DNA from: Noviherbaspirillum humi
GTDB taxonomy: Bacteria; Pseudomonadota; Gammaproteobacteria; Burkholderiales; Burkholderiaceae_D
Direction: 5' to 3'
Length of the DNA: 64,000 nucleotides
Assembly (NCBI RefSeq): GCF_900188095.1
Contig: NZ_FZOT01000005.1
Coordinates: 186,001-250,000 of the forward strand
Shown here: in pieces, positions 1 to 8,826 of the stretch
Layout: every line of letters begins with the position of its first letter
How positions within the stretch are numbered: the stretch's first letter is position 1
Made by a program: the position numbers and the translations under genes
The notes under the pieces: generated by a model
Database searches by the model: none
What the model saw: only the letters and a program-made list of their open reading frames with translations
Told to the model about the DNA's origin: nothing

Positions 1-68
1 ATTCGTGCATTCTTGCATCTCGGCCGTAATGGGTACTTTCAAGGGTTCTTCACTCTCAAGGAGACAAT

Positions 69-1148
69 ATGGAACGTCGTTCCTTTCTAAAAAAAGCTGC
101 GGTTGGTGCGTCCGTCGGCGCGGTAGCCGCACCGGCTTTGGCGCAATCTCAGCCCACCATCAATTGGCGTCTGGCGTCGAGCTTCCCCAAGTCGCTTGAC
201 ACCATTTACGGCGCGGCTGAAGTCTTGTCCCGACGCGTTGCCCAACTGACAGGCGGCAAGTTCAACATCCGTGTCTTTGCCGGCGGTGAAATCGTCCCGG
301 CGCTGCAAGTAATGGATGCCGTCCAGGCCGGTACCGTCGAGATGGGCCACACCGCCTCTTACTACTATTTCGGCAAGGACCCCACATTTGCTTTCGACGG
401 CGTTGTACCCTTCGGCCTCAATTCGCGTCAGCAGACCGCCTGGTTCGACCAGGGCGGCGGCCGCCAGCTGACCCGCGAGTTCTTCAAGGACTACGGTATC
501 GTCAATTTCATGGGCGGCAATACCGGCGCGCAGATGGGTGGCTGGTTCCGCAAGGAAGTGAAGACGGTTCAGGACCTCAATGGCCTGAAGATGCGCATCG
601 GTGGTTTCGCCGGCCGTGTGATGCAGCGTCTTGGCCTGGTGCCTCAGCAGATCGCCGGGGGCGATATTTATCCGGCACTGGAAAAAGGCACCATCGACGC
701 CGCCGAGTGGATCGGTCCTTACGATGATGAAAAATTGGGTTTCAACAAGGTTGCTCCTTTCTACTACACCCCGGGTTGGTGGGAACCGAGCCTACAGCTC
801 TCCTTCTATATCGGCATCAAGGAATGGGAGAAACTGCCCAAGGACTACCAGGCAGCTGTAGAAGCCGCTTCGTATGAATCCCATGTCACCATGCAAGCTG
901 AATACGATGCCCGGAATCCGGCGGCGCTGGCCCGCTTGCTTAAGAACGGCGTCAAGCTGCGCAACTTCTCCAAGGAAATCATGGACGCCTGCTACAAGGC
1001 GGCAAATGATGTCATGGAAGAGGAAGCTTCCAAGAACGCCAAGTTCAAGAAAATCTATGATCCCTGGAAGCGTTTCCGTCAAGACCAAAACCAATGGTTC
1101 TCGGTGGCGGAAGTTCCCTTGCAAAATTACATGATCAATCGCAAGTAA
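69..1148 (+). CDS. dctP: TRAP transporter solute-binding protein (DctP family), copy 1
   Basis: This is the periplasmic solute-binding protein of a tripartite ATP-independent transporter; it captures the ligand and delivers it to the DctQ-DctM membrane pair. The 359-residue product opens with a twin-arginine signal (MERRSFLKK, then an Ala-rich stretch to about residue 25), so it is probably exported folded. The segment EWIGPYDDEKLGF near residues 213-225, followed by PGWWEP, resembles the TakP-type branch that binds 2-oxo acids or lactate; the ligand here is inferred. The start is supported by AAGGAG at 58-63. A paralogue of identical length follows at 1488, and the permease genes lie convergent downstream. 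Its own promoter is at or beyond the window edge. Confidence 0.93.
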   Translation: MERRSFLKKAAVGASVGAVAAPALAQSQPTINWRLASSFPKSLDTIYGAAEVLSRRVAQLTGGKFNIRVFAGGEIVPALQVMDAVQAGTVEMGHTASYYYFGKDPTFAFDGVVPFGLNSRQQTAWFDQGGGRQLTREFFKDYGIVNFMGGNTGAQMGGWFRKEVKTVQDLNGLKMRIGGFAGRVMQRLGLVPQQIAGGDIYPALEKGTIDAAEWIGPYDDEKLGFNKVAPFYYTPGWWEPSLQLSFYIGIKEWEKLPKDYQAAVEAASYESHVTMQAEYDARNPAALARLLKNGVKLRNFSKEIMDACYKAANDVMEEEASKNAKFKKIYDPWKRFRQDQNQWFSVAEVPLQNYMINRK

Positions 1149-1165
1149 GCCGACTTAGGTTCGTT

Positions 1166-1199
1166 AAGCCCGCAAATCAATTGCGGGCTTTTTCTTTTT
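1166..1199 (+). terminator. Rho-independent terminator of dctP copy 1
   Basis: An inverted repeat AAGCCCGCAA / TTGCGGGCTT with a 4-nt loop is followed by a T-rich tract, 18 bases after the stop codon. It should separate the two dctP copies into distinct transcripts. Confidence 0.85.
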
Positions 1200-1377
1200 G
1201 CCTTGGATCGGCAATTGAATTGTTTCCTTGACTAAGTTCCAGAAAAATCGGGCCTCTATAACAAATGGAGAACCATTCCGGTAATTACAGCGATTGGGCC
1301 GGGAAAATATCCACCAAGCTTGTGCTAGGCTGTTGATCAAAATTCAATGCCATGTTGCGATGCCGCATCGTTTTGTG

Positions 1378-1407
1378 TTGCAGTGCTTTACATGCGCACC
1401 CTACAAT
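1378..1407 (+). promoter_or_regulatory. Predicted sigma70 promoter of dctP copy 2
   Basis: TTGCAG (1378-1383) and TACAAT (1402-1407) are separated by 18 bases and lie about 80 bases before the start codon. This is a prediction from sequence only. Confidence 0.45.
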
Positions 1408-1487
1408 TTCCGGCATTCCAAGGGCAGGTAATCACCATCGAGCCACCTCGGATTCGAGACCTAAGTTTTATTCCTACAGGAGACCAA

Positions 1488-2567
1488 ATGGAACGTCGTT
1501 CCTTTCTCAAGAAGGCCGCTGTCGGGGCCACGGCTGGAGCCGTTGCCGCTCCGGCGCTGGCCCAATCCCAGCCGACCATCAACTGGCGTCTGGCGTCGAG
1601 CTTTCCCAAGTCGCTTGACACCCTTTTCGGCACTGCTGAAATCTTCAGCAAGCGTGTTTCCCAGCTAACCGGCGGCAAGTTCAACATCCGGGTCTTCGCC
1701 GGCGGCGAGATCGTGCCTGCACTGCAGGTCATGGACGCGGTTCAGGCCGGTACCGTGGAAATGGGTCATACCGCGCCTTATTATTTCTTTGGCAAGGACC
1801 CGACGTTCGCCTTCGATTGCGCGGTGCCGTTCGGTATGAACTCGCGCCAGCAAACCGCTTGGTTTGATCAGGGTGGAGGCCGTGATTTGCTTCGGAATTT
1901 CTACAAGGACTACGGCATCATCAATTTCCTCGGCGGTAACACCGGCGCGCAGATGGGTGGCTGGTTCCGCAAGGAAATCAAAACGCTGAACGACATCAAG
2001 GGTCTCAAGATGCGTATCAGCGCCTTCGCCGGAAAGGTCATGGCGCCGCTCGGTCTCGTCCCTCAGCAACTGGCCGGTGCCGACATCTATCCTGCCCTGG
2101 AAAAAGGCACCTTGGATGCGGTCGAGTGGACCACGCCTTACGACGATGAAAAACTGGGCTTTTATAAAGTGGCGCCTTATTACTACGCACCGGGCTGGTG
2201 GGAGTCAGGCGCTCAATTGTCCTTTTACGTCGGCATCAAGGAATGGGAAAAGCTTCCGAAGGAGTACCAAGCTGCCATCGAAGCCGCCAGCGGTGAAGCC
2301 CATTTCACGATGCAGGCCGAGTACGATGCCAAGAATCCGGCTGCACTGGCGCGACTGATCAAGAACGGTGCCAAGCTGCGTTTCTTCTCCAAGGAAATCA
2401 TGGAAGCCTGCTACAAGGCCGCAGTGACGACGATGGAAGAAGAAGCCTCGAAGAATGCCAAGTTCAAGGCGATCTACGAGCCATACAAGCGTTTCCAGCG
2501 TGACCAGAACCAGTGGTTCTCGGTCGCGGAAGCGCCGATGATGAATTTCATGAACGGCCGTAAATAA
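1488..2567 (+). CDS. dctP: TRAP transporter solute-binding protein (DctP family), copy 2
   Basis: This second periplasmic TRAP binding protein has the same length (359 residues) and Tat signal (MERRSFLKK) as the first copy and is clearly a tandem duplicate. The start at 1488 is preceded by ACAGGAGACC. The two copies differ around the predicted ligand pocket: copy 1 reads EWIGPYDDEKLGFNK and PGWWEPSLQ, while this copy reads EWTTPYDDEKLGFYK and PGWWESGAQ. The pair may therefore bind different acids while feeding one membrane complex; that is inference. The gene has its own predicted promoter and a terminator at 2587, so it appears to be transcribed separately. Confidence 0.93.
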   Translation: MERRSFLKKAAVGATAGAVAAPALAQSQPTINWRLASSFPKSLDTLFGTAEIFSKRVSQLTGGKFNIRVFAGGEIVPALQVMDAVQAGTVEMGHTAPYYFFGKDPTFAFDCAVPFGMNSRQQTAWFDQGGGRDLLRNFYKDYGIINFLGGNTGAQMGGWFRKEIKTLNDIKGLKMRISAFAGKVMAPLGLVPQQLAGADIYPALEKGTLDAVEWTTPYDDEKLGFYKVAPYYYAPGWWESGAQLSFYVGIKEWEKLPKEYQAAIEAASGEAHFTMQAEYDAKNPAALARLIKNGAKLRFFSKEIMEACYKAAVTTMEEEASKNAKFKAIYEPYKRFQRDQNQWFSVAEAPMMNFMNGRK

Positions 2568-2586
2568 GCTGTCGATTCCCGGCGAG

Positions 2587-2618
2587 CCCGCTGCACGAAA
2601 GTGTCAGCGGGTTTTTTT
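2587..2618 (+). terminator. Rho-independent terminator of dctP copy 2
   Basis: The stem CCCGCTG / CAGCGGG is followed by seven T residues, 19 bases after the stop codon. Confidence 0.85.
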
Positions 2619-2729
2619 ATGGGTGAAGGTTCCGTAAGGCGGCTGGCAATCCGCACATGCGTGGTTGAACGCGAGCGGCGTACTCATGCTTTTGCCGAGT
2701 CCTGGCCAGCATGCGGATTGTCCGGACAA

Positions 2730-2763
2730 GAAAAAACCCTGCATGGCGAACCACGCAGGGTTT
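2730..2763 (-). terminator. Rho-independent terminator of the dctQ-dctM operon
   Basis: The inverted repeat AAACCCTGC / GCAGGGTTT is followed on the minus strand by a run of T. It lies 18 bases past the stop codon of dctM and faces the terminator of the convergent dctP gene. Confidence 0.85.
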
Positions 2764-2781
2764 CAGGATGGCGGTAACTGG

Positions 2782-4479
2782 TTACTTCTTGTCGGAATCG
2801 GTCGAGAAGTTTAACTGCGGCGCCTCGCTTTCCTTGGCTTCGCCTTCCTTCTTTTCCTCGCCGGTTGAGAAGTTGAGCTGCGGCGTTTCCTCACCGCCCT
2901 GATCGGCGGGGCGATCGATCTTCAGCTCCAGCTGTTCTTTCATGTCGGTGCGCTCGGCTACCGAGACCAGGCTCGGGAAGGCGATGATCAGCGCCACCAT
3001 GATGACCTGGATCAGCACGAAGGGCACGGCGCCCCAGTAGATGTCCGAGGTCTTCACTTCCTTAGATGCCACGGAGCGTAGATAGAAGAGCGCGAAGCCG
3101 AAAGGCGGATGCATGAAGGAAGTCTGCATGTTCACGCCGAGCAGCACACCGAACCAGATCAGGTCGATGCCGAGCTTGTCTGCCACCGGACCGACGAGCG
3201 GCACCAGGATGAAGGCCAGCTCGAAAAAGTCGAGGAAGAAGGCAAGGCCGAAGAACAGCAGGTTCACCACGATCAGGAAGCCGGTCGAGCCGCCGGGTAG
3301 GGAAGTCAAAAGATGCTCCACCCAGAGATCGCCGTTCACGCCCCGGAACACCAGGCCGAACACGCTCGAGCCGATCAGAATGAACAGCACAAAGCAGGAC
3401 AAGCGTGTGGTTGAATCCATTGCCTGCTTCAGCAGCGACCAGGACAGACGACGATTCATCAGGGCCAGCACCATCGCACCGAAGGCACCCATGCCGCCGC
3501 CCTCGGTCGGCGTCGCGATGCCAACGAAGATCGTGCCGAGCACGAGGAAGATCAGCGCCAGCGGCGGAATCAGCACGAATACCACTTTCTCTGCCATGCG
3601 CGACAGCAGGCCGAGCTTCAGCTTGCGGTTCATCAGCGCCAGGATGAAGGCAGCGGCGATGCCGACGCCACCGGAGTAGATGCCGACTTCATCTGCAGCC
3701 GCGTTCGGACGAATGGAGCGTAGGTATGTCGCGAAAACGTAGGAAACTGCGATTGCGAAAACCGTAAGCAGCAGCAGTGAAATCACGCCGCTGCGTCCGT
3801 TCGGTTCCCGCAGATTGCGGGCTTCCAGCGGCAGTGCAGGAGCGGTCGCCGGGCGAACGATCGTCATCAGCATTACATAGCCGGCGTACATCAGGGTAAG
3901 CAGCAGACCGGGGAAAAAGGCTGCCTTGTACATGTCGCCAACCGAACGTCCAAGCTGGTCTGCCATCACGATCAGGACCAGCGACGGCGGAATGATTTGC
4001 GCCAGAGTGCCTGATGCCGCGATCACGCCAGAGGCGAGACGTTTGTCATAGCCGTAGCGCAGCATGACCGGTAGGGAGATCAGGCCCATCGAGATCACCG
4101 AAGCCGCCACGACGCCGGTGGTTGCCGCCAGCAATGCGCCAACGAAGATCACCGCATAGGCGACGCCGCCGCGGATCGGGCCGAACAGCTGGCCGATGGT
4201 GTCGAGCAGATCCTCCGCCATGCCGGAGCGCTCCAGGATGAGGCCCATGAAGGTGAAGAAGGGAATGGCCAGCAGCGTATCGTTGGCCATGATGCCGAAG
4301 ATACGGTTGGGCAGCGCCTGCAGCAGTTCAGGCTTGAGCAGGCCGACCTCGATCCCGAGAAAGCCGAAAAACAGGCCATTGGCTGCCAGGGCGAATGCCA
4401 CCGGGAAGCCGGACAGCAGGAACACCACCAGGGCGCCGAACATGATCGGCGCCATGTTGGCAACGAAAAATTGCTCCAT
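2782..4479 (-). CDS. dctM: TRAP transporter large permease subunit (DctM family)
   Basis: This is the large inner-membrane subunit of the TRAP transporter, which carries the translocation path and uses an ion gradient. The protein has 565 residues and many hydrophobic helices from residue 8 on (start MEQFFVANMAP). It is longer than the usual 425-residue DctM, as in the long DctM forms. The start at 4479 has GGAGAC just upstream; an upstream in-frame extension to 4584 overlaps dctQ and is rejected. The soluble C-terminal tail after the last helix is acidic and lysine-rich and contains PQLNFST twice (about residues 533-539 and 554-560). It is transcribed after dctQ, with a 25-base gap. Confidence 0.93.
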   Translation of the reverse strand: MEQFFVANMAPIMFGALVVFLLSGFPVAFALAANGLFFGFLGIEVGLLKPELLQALPNRIFGIMANDTLLAIPFFTFMGLILERSGMAEDLLDTIGQLFGPIRGGVAYAVIFVGALLAATTGVVAASVISMGLISLPVMLRYGYDKRLASGVIAASGTLAQIIPPSLVLIVMADQLGRSVGDMYKAAFFPGLLLTLMYAGYVMLMTIVRPATAPALPLEARNLREPNGRSGVISLLLLTVFAIAVSYVFATYLRSIRPNAAADEVGIYSGGVGIAAAFILALMNRKLKLGLLSRMAEKVVFVLIPPLALIFLVLGTIFVGIATPTEGGGMGAFGAMVLALMNRRLSWSLLKQAMDSTTRLSCFVLFILIGSSVFGLVFRGVNGDLWVEHLLTSLPGGSTGFLIVVNLLFFGLAFFLDFFELAFILVPLVGPVADKLGIDLIWFGVLLGVNMQTSFMHPPFGFALFYLRSVASKEVKTSDIYWGAVPFVLIQVIMVALIIAFPSLVSVAERTDMKEQLELKIDRPADQGGEETPQLNFSTGEEKKEGEAKESEAPQLNFSTDSDKK

Positions 4480-4504
4480 TATTAGTCTCCGACGCTCAGT
4501 TGAT

Positions 4505-5089
4505 TCAGTTAAGTTTGTTGGCAGCCTTGATTGCCTCGATTTCTTCCTCGGGCGTCGTGCCATGCTTTTCGAACGCGCTGGCATCGATCTTCCCTTGCAG
4601 GAAGGCGATGCGCTTGATGAGTTCGGAAATCCCTTGAAGAACCAGCAGCATGAAGCCGGCCGGAATAAGGAACTTCGCCGGCCAGACGATCAGTCCGCCG
4701 GCATTGCTCGATACTTCCTGCGCTTGGAATGAAATCCAGGCGTAGGGAATGGCGTAGTACAGAATGATCAGCGTGATCGGGAGCAGGAAGACCAGAAAGC
4801 CGAAGATGTCGATCCAGACCTGAGTACGCTTCGAGAAACGGCCGGCAATAACGTCAATGCGGACATGCTCATTGCGTTTCAAGGTGTAGGAAGTGGCCAG
4901 CAGGAAGATGGCCGAGAACAGATACCACTGGATTTCAAGCCAGGCATTGGAGCTGGTGTTGAGGAGGTAGCGGACAAAGGCATTGCCGGTGCAAATGAGC
5001 ACCGCGGCCAGCAACGCCCAGCTCACAAGGCTGCCAACCTTTTCATTGAGGGCATCAATGAATTTGGATAGCGACAAGAGAAAGGACAT
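4505..5089 (-). CDS. dctQ: TRAP transporter small permease subunit (DctQ family)
   Basis: This is the small four-helix membrane subunit that pairs with DctM. The 194-residue protein has hydrophobic segments near residues 18-40, 50-65, 90-115 and 130-155, typical of DctQ. The start is supported by GGAGACTC upstream on the minus strand. The C-terminal tail after the last helix is soluble and charged (TTPEEEIEAIKAANKLN). It is the first gene of a two-gene operon with dctM and presumably works with one or both of the convergent DctP proteins. Confidence 0.9.
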   Translation of the reverse strand: MSFLLSLSKFIDALNEKVGSLVSWALLAAVLICTGNAFVRYLLNTSSNAWLEIQWYLFSAIFLLATSYTLKRNEHVRIDVIAGRFSKRTQVWIDIFGFLVFLLPITLIILYYAIPYAWISFQAQEVSSNAGGLIVWPAKFLIPAGFMLLVLQGISELIKRIAFLQGKIDASAFEKHGTTPEEEIEAIKAANKLN

Positions 5090-5175
5090 GAAGAGTCTCC
5101 ACGATTCGATGAAACAAGTGATTTGGCTGGCTCGCTCCGGAGGGCCGAATCCTTTGGATTTTTAATGGCTGGCGA

Positions 5176-5203
5176 AGTATAAGATATTTCGTCTTGCAAA
5201 CAA
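5176..5203 (-). promoter_or_regulatory. Predicted promoter of dctQM
   Basis: On the minus strand, TTGTTT (5203-5198) and TATACT (5181-5176) are 16 bases apart and lie about 87 bases upstream of the dctQ start. Prediction only. Confidence 0.45.
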
Positions 5204-5358
5204 GTACTTAAGGCTTGCAAGAAAGCTAAATTACACCAAGCAACGCTGGAAAATTTTCTTTTTGAAACCTTTTTCCTCATTGTCGGTAAGCGGCTCTAAG
5301 TAATACTACTGAAGATTCGGCCGATTAAAAGGAAAAGGCGCCTTGAGGAACCGGGAAG

Positions 5359-5386
5359 CAAAAAGGGCCGGATGATCCGGCCCTTT
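5359..5386 (-). terminator. Rho-independent terminator of argH
   Basis: AAAGGGCCGGAT / ATCCGGCCCTTT forms a near-perfect hairpin followed on the minus strand by T residues, about 70 bases beyond the argH stop. Confidence 0.85.
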
Positions 5387-5453
5387 CTCATCGTCGCCTG
5401 CCAACACAGGCATCGACATACTGCTTACTTGTGCTGTCGGTCGACGCGTTGCT

Positions 5454-6851
<1,398 letters not shown>

Positions 6852-6874
6852 AATTGGATTCCGGTGAATCCGCG

Positions 6875-6880
6875 ATTATA
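6875..6880 (-). promoter_or_regulatory. Predicted -10 element of argH
   Basis: A perfect TATAAT on the minus strand lies 24 bases upstream of the argH start, in the divergent region shared with algZ. No good -35 box at the right distance was seen. Confidence 0.4.
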
Positions 6881-6966
6881 AAACAAGCGCAACACCGGAA
6901 TCGCCAAACATTGCGCCGCGACCCAGCGGCCTTCACCGCAATTCCAACAATCAGGAGATCCTACGA

Positions 6967-8007
6967 TTGCAGCAGGCTTTCGCGACTCGCCCGAATGAAC
7001 TCGTGATTCCGGATTGCTGCAACATCGGCGTGATCTTCCGGGCGCTGATTGCGGTGAATCTTGCCGTGTTCGTTGCCCTCCTGTTACGCACGCAGTCGCT
7101 GCGCGCCGGACTGCAGGAATTCTTCGAAGCTTGCATGCTGATCGAGCTGGCCTGCCTGTTTTCCCTGTTCATGCTGTGCGGGCTGAGGCAAGCCATCGGC
7201 ACCGCGGCGCCAGGCTGGCAGCGCCTGGCCTGCAGCGTCGTGCCGAGCGCGGTGACGGGCGTAATCGTTCATCTGATGTCCGGGCTGGACTGGCTATGGA
7301 ACAGTTTCAGCCATCTGGATACCAGCAGGGGCATGCTGGCCGCAGCGCTGCTGGCGGCGGCGCTGCAGCACTATTTCGAGCTGCGCATGCGCGCGTTTTC
7401 CCCGGCGCTGACCGAAGCACGGCTGCAGGCGCTGCAAGCCCGCATCCGTCCGCATTTCCTGTTCAACAGCCTGAACGCGGTGCTGTCATTGATCCGCGAC
7501 GAGCCGCGCCGCGCCGAAGCGACGCTGGAGGATCTCGCCGACCTGTTCCGGTCCCTGATGAGCGACCCGCGCAACATCACTACGCTGGATGGCGAGATCC
7601 GCCTGTGCCAGCAATACCTGTCGGTGGAAAAGCTGCGGCTGGGCGAGCGGCTGCAGGTGACGTGGCGCATCGAGAACCTGACGGCGGAGGCGCAGCGCAA
7701 GGCGCGCATCCCGGTGTTGCTGCTGCAGCCCCTGCTGGAAAACGCGGTTCACTACGGCGTGGAGCCCGCGAGCGAGCCGGTGCCCGTCCTGATAGAAATC
7801 GGCCGCTCGGTGGACCGGCTGCATATCGTGGTGCGCAATCCCGTCCACCCCGGCGCCAGGGTCGATGGGGGCAACCACATGGCGCTCAATAACATTCGTG
7901 AACGCCTCGACCTGCTGTATGACGTGGAAGCGCAATTCAGCGCCGGACAGGTCGACAACATGTTCGAAGTCCAACTCCGATTCCCCTACGTGACCCAGAA
8001 CCTATGA
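6967..8007 (+). CDS. algZ: LytS/AlgZ (FimS)-type sensor histidine kinase
   Basis: This is an atypical histidine kinase of the LytS/AlgZ class, partner of the response regulator that follows. The N-terminal half carries several membrane helices (about residues 20-130). The conserved histidine lies at about residue 163 in RPHFLFNSLN, followed by an ATP-binding domain with PLLENAVHYG. The start is a TTG at 6967 with AGGAG nine bases upstream; no ATG has a comparable ribosome site. The stop overlaps the regulator start by ATGA. In Pseudomonas the equivalent pair controls alginate and type IV pili; its targets here are unknown. Confidence 0.88.
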   Translation: MQQAFATRPNELVIPDCCNIGVIFRALIAVNLAVFVALLLRTQSLRAGLQEFFEACMLIELACLFSLFMLCGLRQAIGTAAPGWQRLACSVVPSAVTGVIVHLMSGLDWLWNSFSHLDTSRGMLAAALLAAALQHYFELRMRAFSPALTEARLQALQARIRPHFLFNSLNAVLSLIRDEPRRAEATLEDLADLFRSLMSDPRNITTLDGEIRLCQQYLSVEKLRLGERLQVTWRIENLTAEAQRKARIPVLLLQPLLENAVHYGVEPASEPVPVLIEIGRSVDRLHIVVRNPVHPGARVDGGNHMALNNIRERLDLLYDVEAQFSAGQVDNMFEVQLRFPYVTQNL

Positions 8008-8804
8008 CGCCAAGCCTGTTCATCGTCGACGACGAAGCGCCTGCAAGAATGCGCCTGAAAACCCTGCTGGCCGACATCGCCGGCGAATTTCCTCACCGTG
8101 TGGTCGGCGAGGCGGAGACTGCGCGAGCGGCGCTGGCCGGCATCGTCCAGGCATCGCCCGACATCGTGCTGCTCGACATCCAGATGCCGGGCAAAAGCGG
8201 CATGGCGCTGGCCTCCGAGATGAGCATGCAGATGGCGCAGCCGCCTGTGGTGATTTTCGTCACCGCCTATGATGAGCATGCGGTCGAAGCCTTTGAAGTC
8301 AGGGCGGCCGACTACCTGCTCAAGCCGGTGCGGGCTGAGCGGCTGCTGCAGGCGGTCAGGCGTGCCGGCGTCCTGTGCCAGCGTTCCGAAAGCGTAGCGG
8401 AAGCGATTCCGGATGAGGCCGATGCAGCGCGCCGGCGCGAGCAGCGCAGCCACTTTACCGTGCAGGACCGGGGGCGCCTGCTGCTGGTGCCGGCGACCGA
8501 AGTCATTTTCCTGAAGGCCGAACTGAAGTACGTGACGCTGCAGACGGCGCAACGTCAATACCTGATCGAGGAATCCCTGACCTCGATCGAGGAGCGATTC
8601 CCCACCTTGTTCGTGCGCGCCCATCGCAGCATCCTGGTGGCGCGCGACGCGATCGCCGGAGTCGAGCGCGGCATCGTCGTGCGCGACTGCGATCCGGACG
8701 GCGACCTTGCCAACGAAGCCTGGCATATCCTCCTTCGCGGCAGCAGCGAACGGCTGCCTATATCGCGCCGGCAGTGGCCGGTGATCAAGGCGCTGGTGAA
8801 ATAG
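8004..8804 (+). CDS. algR: LytTR-family response regulator, AlgR type
   Basis: This DNA-binding response regulator of 266 residues has an N-terminal receiver with an acidic pair in IVDDEAP, the phospho-acceptor Asp58 in LLDIQMPG and the conserved Lys in LLKPVR. A C-terminal LytTR domain (about residues 150-245) follows, including FLKAELKYV and RAHRSILV. It is translationally coupled to the kinase (4-base overlap). The conserved position beside argH and hemC supports orthology with Pseudomonas AlgR rather than another LytTR regulator. Its likely targets are surface-structure genes, by analogy only. Confidence 0.88.
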   Translation: MTPSLFIVDDEAPARMRLKTLLADIAGEFPHRVVGEAETARAALAGIVQASPDIVLLDIQMPGKSGMALASEMSMQMAQPPVVIFVTAYDEHAVEAFEVRAADYLLKPVRAERLLQAVRRAGVLCQRSESVAEAIPDEADAARRREQRSHFTVQDRGRLLLVPATEVIFLKAELKYVTLQTAQRQYLIEESLTSIEERFPTLFVRAHRSILVARDAIAGVERGIVVRDCDPDGDLANEAWHILLRGSSERLPISRRQWPVIKALVK

Positions 8805-8826
8805 CGCCTTGATCGTCGCTGCGGCA

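Larger units (their letters stand above)
1149..1487. other. Intergenic region between the dctP paralogues
   Basis: This 339-base stretch holds the terminator of the first copy and the predicted promoter of the second. An open frame reads into the second gene from 1347, but its residues do not resemble a protein start and the Shine-Dalgarno site and Tat signal place the true start at 1488. Nothing else was recognised. Confidence 0.6.
5090..5453. other. Intergenic region between dctQ and argH
   Basis: This stretch holds the predicted dctQM promoter and the argH terminator, both reading on the minus strand. The middle (about 5205-5355) is AT-richer than its surroundings, and no gene or RNA was recognised in it. 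Confidence 0.5.

Noticed and set aside
1347-1487. An N-terminal extension of the second dctP copy
   Set aside because: The extension contains the predicted promoter, while the ribosome site and twin-arginine signal lie at 1488, as in the first copy.
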